64,000 bases of DNA from Paenibacillus pabuli (GCF_023101145.1 NZ_CP073714.1:6882001-6946000), one strand, 5' to 3'; counted from the stretch's first letter, positions 45,596 through 54,093 are shown. A program made the numbers and translations. Notes: generated from the letters alone by a model not told the origin.

Positions 45596-45692
45596 GCCAC
45601 TCACCTTTCCTATGTGAAGAACTATCTCTAGTACTATAGTCTCTAACCTATTATTAAACCGCCCATGAACTGTTCAAGCGGGGAAACGCAAA

Positions 45693-45725
45693 AACATTAT
45701 ACAAATGTAGTACAAATATTATACG
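45693..45725 (-). promoter_or_regulatory. Three 11-bp direct repeats, CarH-type operator of the crt operon
   Basis: Minus strand, head to tail: CGTATAATATT, TGTACTACATT, TGTATAATGTT. They begin about five bases after the -10 box, so bound repressor would block initiation. The same repeat type lies over the carH promoter (46907-46939). Confidence 0.75.
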
Positions 45726-45729
45726 ACCT

Positions 45730-45758
45730 ATTAAATCAAAAAATGACCCACTGGTCAA
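45730..45758 (-). promoter_or_regulatory. SigmaA promoter of the carotenoid operon
   Basis: Minus strand TTGACC (45753-45758), 17-base spacer, TTTAAT (45730-45735). A perfect palindrome TGACC-cact-GGTCA (45744-45757) overlaps the -35 and may bind a second regulator. Confidence 0.65.
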
Positions 45759-45785
45759 ATTCTCTATTAAAAAATTTTAGAGCGC

Positions 45786-45824
45786 AAAAAAACACCCTCC
45801 ACACTTTTGCGTCAAAGGATGTCC
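45786..45824 (-). terminator. Terminator after carH
   Basis: Minus strand ACATCCTTT ... GGAGGGTGT stem with wobble pairs, followed by TTTTTTTG, between the carH stop and the crt promoter. Confidence 0.65.
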
Positions 45825-45884
45825 TGTGTACCCAAACCTATACATTCTATTTTAAAAATACATTTTCAAAAAGACACGAATCAA

Positions 45885-46817
45885 TTATTTTCGCCCAGGC
45901 GAATGTTCAACAAAATACTCACGTTCCATCCATGTTTGCCAGTCCGCTGAATTTCCGGGCATAATCCACTGCGGATAACGTGCGTTCTCTGCACGCTCAT
46001 AGCCCTTCCCTCCCAGTACAAAGCGCATATCTGGGAACTCGTCTGCAATTCGTGCCACAAGCTGATCACACCGCTCGACAAGTTCTGAACCCGTAACCGA
46101 AAGACAGACCATCCTGATTTTCTGATCCCGAATAATTGGGAATATTCCCTCTTCCGGCGTGTTGGCTCCGAGATAAAGCACTTCTGCACCATTTTTACGC
46201 ATGAACAGAGAGAACAACAATAATCCAACCTGATGATGCTCCCCTTCCGGGCATAGCGCCAGAACTTTGGGCAGATGCGGATAGATCGGGAACAGATGGA
46301 AAAACTGATAGAAGCGCTGTGAAATCAGTTGTGTCATGAAATGCTCTTGAGCAACCGAAGCCCTGCCTTGTTCCCATGCATCTCCTATCCGAACGAGTAT
46401 GGGCACCAGCACATGATAAAACATTGAATCATATCCGTACATGGTGAAGCCAAAATCAATCAGACCATTGGCCCGTTCGCCCTGAAAGTTGTATAACGAG
46501 TCGTAGATCTGATCGGCTATACGTTCATATGCCTCTTCCATCGTGGGTACTGGTGGTGTAAACGACGCAGGCACTGCAGCTGCTTCTTGTGAACTGGTTT
46601 TGTTCTCCTTGAGCATCCGGACCGCTTCTGAAATATTTGTCTGGTGCTGCTCCACCTGGTCTTTCAACCAGCGCAGATCTGCAACATTTTCTTCCGTGTA
46701 CAAGCGATAACCCGATTCCGTCCGTTCAGGGGTGACCGCACTGTACCGATTCTCCCAAGCCCGGAGCGTTACCGTCGGAATACCCAGCATGGCAGCGACT
46801 TGTTTGATGGAATACAC
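45885..46817 (-). CDS. carH: CarH/LitR-type B12-dependent photoreceptor repressor
   Basis: About 310 residues. MerR-type HTH (YSIKQVAAMLGIPTVTLRAWENRY), a helical middle domain with the W-x9-EH signature (WEQGRASVAQEH) that in CarH shields and ligates adenosylcobalamin, and a cobalamin domain with ExHxxG (EHHQVG). In the dark the AdoB12 tetramer represses crt genes; light cleaves the Co-C bond and releases DNA. The longest frame starts at GTG 46940, but that codon lies upstream of the probable transcription start, within the promoter; GTG 46817, just before YSIKQVA with AGGT upstream, is the likely start. Located upstream of, and transcribed toward, the crt operon. Confidence 0.9.
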   Translation of the reverse strand: MYSIKQVAAMLGIPTVTLRAWENRYSAVTPERTESGYRLYTEENVADLRWLKDQVEQHQTNISEAVRMLKENKTSSQEAAAVPASFTPPVPTMEEAYERIADQIYDSLYNFQGERANGLIDFGFTMYGYDSMFYHVLVPILVRIGDAWEQGRASVAQEHFMTQLISQRFYQFFHLFPIYPHLPKVLALCPEGEHHQVGLLLFSLFMRKNGAEVLYLGANTPEEGIFPIIRDQKIRMVCLSVTGSELVERCDQLVARIADEFPDMRFVLGGKGYERAENARYPQWIMPGNSADWQTWMEREYFVEHSPGRK

Positions 46818-46906
46818 CTTATTACCTACTTTCTTTCCTGAAATAGCCGGACTTTCATAGGTTAAATGAATCCTTATCCCGTCCTTGTCAGGTATATGAA
46901 AATCCG

Positions 46907-46939
46907 AACATTCCACAAAAATAATACACTCATTATACA
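46907..46939 (-). promoter_or_regulatory. Three 11-bp direct repeats over the carH promoter
   Basis: Minus strand: TGTATAATGAG, TGTATTATTTT, TGTGGAATGTT. The first contains the -10 box itself, implying autorepression. Same phase and consensus (TGTATAATGTT) as the crt operator. Confidence 0.75.
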
Positions 46940-46960
46940 CAACGGTTATATTACTGTCGA
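46932..46960 (-). promoter_or_regulatory. SigmaA promoter of carH
   Basis: Minus strand TCGACA (46955-46960), 17-base spacer, perfect TATAAT (46932-46937). Predicts a transcript start near 46925. Confidence 0.7.
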
Positions 46961-47146
46961 TGCATCCATACGATTCTTAAACCTGCCCAATCCTTTAAAA
47001 ACCATTCAACTCTCTCCCGGGTACAAGATATAGACGAACAGCAGCAGTTCGAGCTCCTGACTACTCAAATAATCCGTTAGGCTCTCTGCGTCAATATTGT
47101 TATGCGGGTGGTAAATAGAAGTCAGCAAGTTTAGAAAGGGGAGTTA

Positions 47147-48625
47147 TTGTTGTTCTCTTATCGCCGCCAGGCATCAGACCGCAAGTCTTCACACGGAAAA
47201 TTTCCATACATAAGAACAGGTCTCATTCTACTGGTGTTATGGCTCATCGCCGTCATGCTCTATCAGACCTATAAGCCACTACCGTCCGGCATTTCCTATG
47301 AAAGTCCTGAATACCGTGTGGGACAGGTACAGTTTCTGAATGATCTCACCTATCCTTCCGCTGATGGACAAATGGAGCATGAACAGCAGATCTTTCAGCG
47401 CATGCTTCAGGTTGTCGAGGATGCGGAACAGTTCGTCGTAGTGGATATGTTTTTATTCAATAACTATCAGCACAAAGGTCAGCATTTCCCACCTGTTAGC
47501 ACAGAGTTTACAGATACACTCGTCGCCAAAAAAAATCAGAATCCGAATATGGATATCTGGTTCATTACGGATGAGGTGAACACCAACTACAACTCTGCAC
47601 CCAATCCGCTGCTGGAGCAGATGAAGCAGGCCGGAATTCATGTAGTCATCACAGATGTGGACCCTTTACGCGATTCCACTCCCGTGTATTCTGCTGTATG
47701 GCGCACTTTCATCCAGTGGTCTGGACAATCCGGGAATGGCTGGATTCCGAATCTGATGGCAACGGATGGCCCGGATGTCACCATACGTTCCTACCTCAAA
47801 TTGCTCAATGTGAAGGCCAACCATCGCAAAGTGGTGGTCAGCGAGAAGACAGCGATTGTGTCTTCAGGCAATATTCATGATGCCAGTGCCTACCATTCAA
47901 ACATTGCTTTTGAGATAACTGGCCCGATCATTGGGGATATCCTTGAATCGGAGCAGGCTGTAGTGAATTTCTCAGGCGGAGGAAAGCTCCCGTCCTATAT
48001 AGCTCCTTCCACAGATCCGAATAAGGGAGATTTGCGAATTCGCTATCTGACCGAAGGTAAAGTGAATGACACCGTGCTCCATGAGATCAATCTATTGGCA
48101 AAAGGTGATACCTTGTGGATGGGCATGTTCTACATCGCTTCACCCAAAGTAGTAGATGAGCTGATTGAAGCCTCCAAACGTGGAGTTGAGATACGGCTTG
48201 TACTCGACCCGAATGAAAATGCTTTTGGTCAGGAGAAAACGGGCATTCCCAATCGACCTGTAGCTGCTGAGTTACATGATAAATCGGATGGCAAAATCCA
48301 AATTCGCTGGTATAACACAACCAAGGAGCAATATCACACCAAGATGATGTATATTGCCAAAGCTACCGGGGATCATATCGTCATTGGCGGATCAACCAAC
48401 TTCACCCCCAGAAACATGAATGATTACAATCTGGAAAATGACCTCTGGGTCGCTGCCCCACCCGACAACTCATTTACTCGTGATGTCGCTGATTATTTTG
48501 ACCGCATATGGATTAATGAGGATGCCGAATTCACCCTGGACCTGGATGAATTCCAGGAGAAGACTACATTTTTGAAAAAAATCGTATATAAGCTGCAACT
48601 GATTTTGGGTTTAACGACCTTTTAA
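47147..48625 (+). CDS. Membrane-anchored PLD-like protein (cardiolipin synthase-related)
   Basis: 492 residues. One N-terminal helix (TGLILLVLWLIAVMLYQ), then two PLD-type halves: NHRKVVVSEKTAIVSSGNIHD and YHTKMMYIAKATGDHIVIGGSTNFTPRN. Both retain H-x-K and the following Gly/Ser-Asn, but the Asp of the HKD motif is Glu in the first half and not evident in the second, so activity is uncertain. May act on phospholipids outside the membrane. Start is TTG at 47147 or 47150, the latter better spaced from GGGGAG. Confidence 0.78.
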   Translation: MLFSYRRQASDRKSSHGKFPYIRTGLILLVLWLIAVMLYQTYKPLPSGISYESPEYRVGQVQFLNDLTYPSADGQMEHEQQIFQRMLQVVEDAEQFVVVDMFLFNNYQHKGQHFPPVSTEFTDTLVAKKNQNPNMDIWFITDEVNTNYNSAPNPLLEQMKQAGIHVVITDVDPLRDSTPVYSAVWRTFIQWSGQSGNGWIPNLMATDGPDVTIRSYLKLLNVKANHRKVVVSEKTAIVSSGNIHDASAYHSNIAFEITGPIIGDILESEQAVVNFSGGGKLPSYIAPSTDPNKGDLRIRYLTEGKVNDTVLHEINLLAKGDTLWMGMFYIASPKVVDELIEASKRGVEIRLVLDPNENAFGQEKTGIPNRPVAAELHDKSDGKIQIRWYNTTKEQYHTKMMYIAKATGDHIVIGGSTNFTPRNMNDYNLENDLWVAAPPDNSFTRDVADYFDRIWINEDAEFTLDLDEFQEKTTFLKKIVYKLQLILGLTTF

Positions 48626-48651
48626 TTGAACATGAAATCTCAAACTTAAAC

Positions 48652-48684
48652 TCGCCTGTACACTATTGTGCAGGCGTTTTTTGT
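48652..48684 (+). terminator. Terminator after the PLD-like gene
   Basis: CGCCTGtacactattgtgCAGGCG followed by TTTTTTGTG; 27 bases past the stop. Confidence 0.85.
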
Positions 48685-48687
48685 GCC

Positions 48688-48738
48688 TTGACAGCGAAAG
48701 TAAAATGTGAAAATATAGGTTACCTAACGACCGTTAGG
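48688..48738 (+). promoter_or_regulatory. Promoter and palindromic operator of the TetR-SMR operon
   Basis: TTGACA (48688-48693) with AATATA (48712-48717) 18 bases on. Then a perfect palindrome CCTAACG-ac-CGTTAGG (48723-48738), a typical TetR-family half-site pair, ending 11 bases before the TetR start. Confidence 0.7.
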
Positions 48739-48749
48739 AAGGTGATATT

Positions 48750-49373
48750 ATGACTGCACATTTGATTCGGGATGCAGCTCTGTTCCATTTTGCAAGAGAT
48801 GGGTATGATGGTGCCTCCTTAAGAGCTATTGCTGATGAAGTCGGGATTAAAAAACCGTCCATATATGCACATTTTAGCGGCAAGGATGACTTGTTTTTGC
48901 ACACTCTTGCGCATGCGTTCAAGGAGGTTCAGCGTCGAACGCTGGAATACTTCCGTGATCACGCCGATCTTCCTCTGGAACAAAGGTTGAAGGGTTTGCT
49001 GATATGGTTTGAGCAAGAGTATAACGGTAATGCCTCTGCCCGCTTTATGCTGCGTATGTGCTACTTCCCGCCGCTCTCGCTGTATAGCGAAGTGATGGAT
49101 ATGGTGTATCCGTTTCTGGACGGGATGGAACGTTCACTAAACCGGCTGTTGCAACGCGAGATGCGTAACGGAGGAATACAGGCGGTTCCGGCAGAACAAG
49201 CTGCGGTTGCTTTTATGACTTTTCTCGATGGTATTACAGTCGAGATTATTTATGGAAGCTCGCGTCGATACAAGAGACGTATTGAAGCTTCCTGGCCTGT
49301 CTATTGGCATGGCATTCATCATCTGAAACAAGAGGCACATTTCGTTGTGCCGAAAGGAGATTCATCATCATGA
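48750..49373 (+). CDS. TetR-family regulator of the SMR pair
   Basis: 207 residues. N-terminal HTH: IRDAALFHFARDGYDGASLRAIADEVGIKKPSIYAHFSGKDDLF; the C-terminal ligand domain is of TetR_C type (LSLYSEVMDMVYPFLDGMERSLNRLL). Presumably senses the compound exported by the two downstream SMR proteins and represses its own operon through the palindrome 11 bases upstream. ATG preceded by GGAAGGTGA. Its stop overlaps the next ATG (ATGA). Confidence 0.9.
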   Translation: MTAHLIRDAALFHFARDGYDGASLRAIADEVGIKKPSIYAHFSGKDDLFLHTLAHAFKEVQRRTLEYFRDHADLPLEQRLKGLLIWFEQEYNGNASARFMLRMCYFPPLSLYSEVMDMVYPFLDGMERSLNRLLQREMRNGGIQAVPAEQAAVAFMTFLDGITVEIIYGSSRRYKRRIEASWPVYWHGIHHLKQEAHFVVPKGDSSS

Positions 49374-49711
49374 ACCGCAACTGGTTGTATGTATTCATCG
49401 GAGGAATTATTGAGATTGTATGGGTAAGCGGGTTGAAACACGCCTCTAACGTTTGGGAGTGGGCGTTGACTGCCCTGGCCATCATCCTTAGCTTTGGATT
49501 AATCATCGCTGCTTCCAAAAGATTGCCTGTGGGTACGGTATATGCCGTATTTACGGGGATTGGTACCGCAGGTACGGTACTGACCGAAATGCTGCTATTT
49601 GGTGAAGCCTTCTCACTAGCCAAGGTTTTGCTCATCGGTCTGCTGCTATGCGGTGTGGTTGGACTGAAGTTGGTCACGGATCAACAATCGGCAAAAGGAG
49701 GTGAAGCATAA
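49370..49711 (+). CDS. Small multidrug resistance (SMR) protein, first of a pair
   Basis: 113 residues, four membrane helices. The essential membrane Glu is Glu15 in GGIIEIVWVSGLKHA; VGTVYAVFTGIGTAGTVLTEMLLFGE is the SMR signature. The sequence around Glu15 is closest to the SugE/Gdx branch (guanidinium and quaternary ammonium exporters). Start 49370 is fixed by AAAGGAG ten bases upstream; the longer ORF begins inside the TetR gene. Confidence 0.92.
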   Translation: MNRNWLYVFIGGIIEIVWVSGLKHASNVWEWALTALAIILSFGLIIAASKRLPVGTVYAVFTGIGTAGTVLTEMLLFGEAFSLAKVLLIGLLLCGVVGLKLVTDQQSAKGGEA

Positions 49712-50025
49712 TGGCTTGGATGGCAATTGTAGGTGCAGGCATTTGTGAAATTTTTGGTGTCATCGGCATTAATGGTGCTTCTTCCCGGAAGGGCTGGCCT
49801 TATATCGTGCTCATGCTCGTATCTTTCGTATTCAGCTTCTCGCTGTTGTCTTATGCGATGACCTCTATTCCCATGGGCACTGCGTATGCGGTGTGGACTG
49901 GAATCGGGACGGTGGGCAGTACACTAACAGGCATGTTCCTCTTTGGAGAGCGGAAGGAAGCCAAGCGTCTGCTGTTTATTGCGATGATTTTGGTGGCGGC
50001 GATCGGATTGAAACTGATTACGTAA
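49711..50025 (+). CDS. SMR protein, second of a pair
   Basis: 104 residues, four helices, with the membrane Glu at position 13 (GAGICEIFGVIGING) and MGTAYAVWTGIGTVGSTLTGMFLFGE. Its ATG shares a base with the previous stop (TAATG), behind AAAGGAGG. Tandem non-identical SMR genes usually encode a heterodimeric exporter (as in EbrAB or YkkCD). No guanidine riboswitch was seen; control appears to be by TetR. Confidence 0.92.
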   Translation: MAWMAIVGAGICEIFGVIGINGASSRKGWPYIVLMLVSFVFSFSLLSYAMTSIPMGTAYAVWTGIGTVGSTLTGMFLFGERKEAKRLLFIAMILVAAIGLKLIT

Positions 50026-50124
50026 AAGTTATCAGTTCCCTACTCTCCATTATCAAGCGCTTCTTAACTTTACTTCGATAATCTCATATAAATAAATGAT
50101 AAAAAAGACGCCTTTAATCTATAC

Positions 50125-50613
50125 TGTACCCTATAGAGTAGACAATAAGTCTATCTATAGGGTGTTTTGTTATATGATTGAATAATAGGTGGAAATGGTG
50201 AAATATGAGAAAAACTTTTTAGTAGGCGAAGTGAAGTTGCTTTCTGCAAATCGATATGTGAAGTCCTTATCCGCGAAGGAATTAGGTATATACACGAGTT
50301 TAATCAACTGTTTATTGCATCAAATCAGCAAGGAAAGCTGCCCTGAGATATTTTAAAACCTGTGGATTTGACGTACAGATAATTGGAATTACTCGCATCG
50401 AATCCTCTGGGAAGCACGCTCATCTTTCCACCATCAAGGATAGCTCGTCCAATGAGATTTTGTCTTATCATGTGTCGGAGCTAATGACCATGGATCTGGC
50501 GACAAATGCCTTGCTTCACTTACAAAAAAATTGAAGATGACCCCTGTAGAATACAAAGATCATCTTCTTAAAGCAGTATATTCTTTTTTTTTATGTCCTT
50601 TGTATAGGGTGCA
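50125..50613 (+). mobile_element. Decayed IS3-family insertion sequence with both ends
   Basis: Left end TGTACCCTATAGAGTAGACA (50125-50144) and right end, read inward, TGCACCCTATACAAAGGACA (50594-50613) form 20-bp inverted repeats with TG...CA termini. Inside, a degraded OrfA (KYEKNF...EVKLLSANRYVKSLSAKELGI near 50200-50300), an OrfB piece (SNEILSYHVSELMTMDLATNAL near 50450-50510) and the OrfB C-terminus (KKLKMTPVEYKDHL near 50525-50570) lie in different frames. Only ~490 of the usual ~1.2-1.5 kb remains, so it is inactive. The left end also forms a 10-bp hairpin (ACCCTATAGA / TCTATAGGGT) that may terminate the SMR transcript. Confidence 0.75.
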
Positions 50614-50646
50614 TTTTATGTTTGACGTGGTTTTCTATTTATACGT

Positions 50647-53600
50647 TTACTCCTGATAGACAACTACACTTACATTAGGCTTATTATCTTCTGGCGTGTT
50701 TGCTGTAAAAATGACATTATGATTAACTTTGGTGACATTCCATCCGACCATTGAATTCCCGAAAGCAGAACAGATTTTGTCAGCCAATTCATCTAATGTC
50801 TCCGTTCCTGATAATCTTACACGTTTGGAAGCATCATTTGTACCGTCCTGAAATAAGACTCTAATGATCCCTGGCTTAATAGGAGCAGCATCAATTTTTA
50901 AAGTTATAGCTTGCTTCACGCCCGCATACATCTCAGTTCCCGGTGTGGTGATCGAGCTGGATACAACTCCAATCCCTACTGTTTCCTCCTCTATTACCAC
51001 GGATAGATTAGGGTTATTCTCTGAAGGTACTCGGGCTGTAAATATAACATTTCTATCATTTGACCTGACGTCCCAATCAGCTAAAGAATTATTAAATGCC
51101 ATCGCTATTTTCATTGCCACTTCAGCAGCAGTCTCTGTACCCAGCAATTTAACATCTTGGAGAATAATAATGTTGCCGTCTGTAAATTTAGCAGTAATGG
51201 TTCCAGCAGCTGTTGCCCCTGAATCTATAACTAAAGTGGCCACTTGTGCATCGCCAGCAGGGTGCGCAGCTCCTACAGTCGTAACTGTACTATCTGGCAT
51301 GCCGATTCCTGTGTTTAATCCTGAAAGTCTCGCCATAGCTCTTATGTTATTCTTCGCCGGAAACTGGGCTGTGAAAATAACTTCTGAATTTCTTGAAGAT
51401 ACGATCCAATCAGGAATTGAACTTCCAAATGCTGCTGCTATCTTGTCAGCCAGTTCACTTCCTGTTTCAGGGCTCCCCATCATAGACACATAGGCTGTCC
51501 ATGAGGAGATTCCATCCGTGAATTTAACCCCTATCGGCCCATCACCAGTCTCTGAATTGGGAAGACTCAGCGTAATCACTTGAGACGTGTTGGTATTAGG
51601 GTCTCCTGGGACCGTAAGTGTACTCGAGGGTGCCCCAACACCTGATGCTTCAAGTGCATATATCCGAACACTTTCATTATGAGTACCTGGCACTTGCGAT
51701 GTGAAATGTACCTTGACCCCATCAGCTTCTGTACTCCATCCCGCTACGGACGTTCCAAATGCTGCTGCTATTTGGGAAGCTACTTCAGTAGCTGTTTCTG
51801 TTCCCATCATGTAGAAATCTTTTCGGACAGACACTCCTCCATCTGTAAAATAGACATAATATGAACCTGGAGCAGTCGCACCGTTCTCTATCGTCAGTGT
51901 TGTTACTTGTGCAGTACCTGGAAGTGGTGCTTTTCCTACTGCTGTTAATGTACTATCTGGCATGCCAATTCCTGTGTTTAATCCTGAAAGTCTCGCCATG
52001 GCCTTCATGTTATTCTCCGCCGGAAGCTTTGCTGTGAAAATCACTTCTCTGCCCCTTGAAGAAACCATCCAATCAGGAATCGTGCTCCCGAATGCTGCTG
52101 CTATCTTGTCAGCCAGTTCACTCCCTGTTTCAGGGCTCCCCATCATAGACACATAGGCTGTCCATGAGGAGATTCCATCCGTGAATTTAACCCCTATCGG
52201 CCCATCACCAGTCTCTGAATTGGGAAGACTCAGCGTAATCACTTGAGACGTGTTGGTATTAGGGTCTCCTGGGACCGTAAGTGTACTCGAGGGTGCCCCA
52301 ACACCTGATGCTTCAAGTGCATATATCCGAACACTTTCATTATGAGTACCTGGCACTTGCGATGTGAAATGTACCTTGACCCCATCAGCTTCTGTACTCC
52401 ATCCCGCTACGGACGTTCCAAATGCTGCTGCTATTTGGGAAGCTACTTCAGTAGCTGTTTCTGTTCCCATCATGTAGAAATCTTTTCGGACAGACACTCC
52501 TCCATCTGTAAAATAGACATAATATGAACCCGGAGCAGTCGCACCGTTCTCTATCTCTAACGTTGCTATTTGAGCCGTACCTACATTGTTATGAATACTA
52601 CCTGGAACAGTAATGACACTGCCACTCGAGACCACACCCGTCATTATGCTTTCAACAGTGACTTTAACCTGATCGTTGTTAACGGCTGGATCTACTGCTG
52701 TGAAATAAATGCTTGCATCCTCAACATCCACATTCCATCCTAATAAAGTATTATCAAACGCTCTGGCTACTTTAGAAGCTACCTCAGAATCCATTTCAGT
52801 TCCATCAAGTTCTACATAAACGGTCACTGGATTGACTCCATCCATAAACGTTGCACGCAATGAACCTGGCGCATTCGCACCGCTTGTTACTGTGAGAGTG
52901 GCCACTTGAGATATACCTTGGACGGCTTTGACGCCTTGGGTGGTAATTATTGTGGATGTCCTCACTCCTGTAGTAGTCGAAGGTGAATCAGAGCCATTAG
53001 ATGTAACGGGTGAACCCGAGCTCGCAGTAGGTACAGATGCTGAAGGATTATTTCCGTTATCTTTACTTTCATTTTCTTTTTCTTCTTCTTTTTCTTTTTC
53101 TTTTTCTTTTTCTTTTTCTTTTTCTTTTTCTTGAATCAAGGTTATCACTTTATCTAACATCACAACAGCTTCAGCTCGCGTAATTGGGGATACCGGTTTG
53201 AATGTACCATCTGTATAACCGGTAATGATATTTTTTGAGAATAAAGCACCTATGGCACCCTTACTCCAATATACAAATTCTGAGGAATCCTTAAATGCTA
53301 AAGTTGCTTTTTCATTACTCGGTAATTTTAGTAAGCCTGCTAGAATAATTGCAGCTTCTTGACGACTTATCGGTTTGGAAGTACGTATAGTTTGATCTTT
53401 ATAACCTTGTATGTAGCCTGCTTTTATAGCCTTTTGTACTTCTAGATAGCTCCAATTTGAAGACAACAAGTCAGTGAAATGTATTTCTTCTACCTCATTA
53501 AAATCAAACTGGCGATTAACCAATGCCATAAATTCCCCACGCGTAATCAAATTGTTTGGCTTGAGTGTTTGGTCAGAATAACCTCTAATCAATCCTTCTG

Positions 53601-53748
53601 AAAGCCATTTACTAAGGGTATGTTCAGCCCAATGTCCTTCAATATCTAAAAGGGTTTTCTGACCATGTGCAACCCCACCAAATAGGGATAGCATACTCGT
53701 AGCTAAAATGAATATGCCTACTTTTCGAGTCGTTTTTCTAAAAAACAT
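50647..53748 (-). CDS. SLH-anchored surface protein with seven ~105-residue repeats
   Basis: 1033 residues. Signal peptide (FFRKTTRKVGIFILATSMLSLFGGVAHG), three SLH domains (about residues 35-210: IEGHWAEHTLSKWLSEGLIRGY, SNWSYLEVQKAIKAGYIQGY, VYWSKGAIGALFSKNIITGY), a (Lys-Glu)n stretch, a Ser/Thr/Pro/Asn-rich linker, then seven beta-rich repeats beginning like QVATLTVTSGANAPG and ending in an FTA-x-P-A-x-N-N motif. SLH domains bind pyruvylated secondary wall polymer. Repeats 2-3 and 4-5 are almost identical. Start 53748 has GGAGG six bases upstream; upstream in-frame ATGs are rejected. Function beyond the cell surface is unknown. Confidence 0.85.
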   Translation of the reverse strand: MFFRKTTRKVGIFILATSMLSLFGGVAHGQKTLLDIEGHWAEHTLSKWLSEGLIRGYSDQTLKPNNLITRGEFMALVNRQFDFNEVEEIHFTDLLSSNWSYLEVQKAIKAGYIQGYKDQTIRTSKPISRQEAAIILAGLLKLPSNEKATLAFKDSSEFVYWSKGAIGALFSKNIITGYTDGTFKPVSPITRAEAVVMLDKVITLIQEKEKEKEKEKEKEKEEEKENESKDNGNNPSASVPTASSGSPVTSNGSDSPSTTTGVRTSTIITTQGVKAVQGISQVATLTVTSGANAPGSLRATFMDGVNPVTVYVELDGTEMDSEVASKVARAFDNTLLGWNVDVEDASIYFTAVDPAVNNDQVKVTVESIMTGVVSSGSVITVPGSIHNNVGTAQIATLEIENGATAPGSYYVYFTDGGVSVRKDFYMMGTETATEVASQIAAAFGTSVAGWSTEADGVKVHFTSQVPGTHNESVRIYALEASGVGAPSSTLTVPGDPNTNTSQVITLSLPNSETGDGPIGVKFTDGISSWTAYVSMMGSPETGSELADKIAAAFGSTIPDWMVSSRGREVIFTAKLPAENNMKAMARLSGLNTGIGMPDSTLTAVGKAPLPGTAQVTTLTIENGATAPGSYYVYFTDGGVSVRKDFYMMGTETATEVASQIAAAFGTSVAGWSTEADGVKVHFTSQVPGTHNESVRIYALEASGVGAPSSTLTVPGDPNTNTSQVITLSLPNSETGDGPIGVKFTDGISSWTAYVSMMGSPETGSELADKIAAAFGSSIPDWIVSSRNSEVIFTAQFPAKNNIRAMARLSGLNTGIGMPDSTVTTVGAAHPAGDAQVATLVIDSGATAAGTITAKFTDGNIIILQDVKLLGTETAAEVAMKIAMAFNNSLADWDVRSNDRNVIFTARVPSENNPNLSVVIEEETVGIGVVSSSITTPGTEMYAGVKQAITLKIDAAPIKPGIIRVLFQDGTNDASKRVRLSGTETLDELADKICSAFGNSMVGWNVTKVNHNVIFTANTPEDNKPNVSVVVYQE
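51428..51892 (-). repeat. Intragenic duplication in the SLH gene, copy 1
   Basis: 465 bases nearly identical (two differences seen) to 52091-52555, at an exact offset of 663 bases (221 codons), so in frame. Corresponds to parts of two adjacent protein repeats. The sequence between the two copies is also related but more diverged. Confidence 0.9.
52091..52555 (-). repeat. Intragenic duplication in the SLH gene, copy 2
   Basis: Partner of 51428-51892. Near-identity against diverged flanking repeats points to recent recombination or gene conversion inside the gene. Confidence 0.9.
53088..53130. repeat. Hexanucleotide microsatellite (CTTTTT)n
   Basis: Seven consecutive six-base units, encoding the Lys-Glu repeat between the third SLH domain and the linker. 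Unit length is a multiple of three, so slippage would change linker length without a frameshift. Confidence 0.9.
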
Positions 53749-53984
53749 ATACATCCTCCAGTTCAAATTTAATGCCATTTGATTAATCAATCGAATAAAT
53801 TAGACTACCCCCTCCAATTACTACTTATAAAGCGATTTAAGATTACAGTATTGAGTTTCAACCGTTTACTCCTCAATACTATATTAGTATATCGGTTTAC
53901 ACTAGTTCACTAGTTATACTTAAATTAGGAGCGAACGTTTGCCAACGTATACTACATCTGAAACCAATGAAATTTATAAAAAAA

Positions 53985-54040
53985 CGACCCCTGTAGAATA
54001 CAGAGATCATTTTGAAGAAATGCAGTCTTTTGGGATATGA
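53985..54040 (+). pseudogene. IS3-family transposase C-terminal fragment
   Basis: Frame KTTPVEYRDHFEEMQSFGI then stop; the first 25 bases match the OrfB end at 50125-50613 with one difference (GACCCCTGTAGAATACA core). Same orientation, on the opposite side of the SLH gene. The rest of 53749-54093 holds only the SLH promoter region. Confidence 0.6.
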
Positions 54041-54093
54041 TGTAAATAGGAAACCTCCCCATACTCAGTTTCGTAAGAAAGGATGTCGTGATA

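Noticed and set aside
45885..46940. GTG at 46940 as the carH start
   Set aside because: It overlaps the -10 box of a TCGACA-N17-TATAAT promoter and the operator repeats, so it would precede the transcript start.
48626..49373. Guanidine (ykkC) riboswitch before the SMR pair
   Set aside because: The leader is short and holds a TetR palindrome; no ykkC-type conserved sequence seen.
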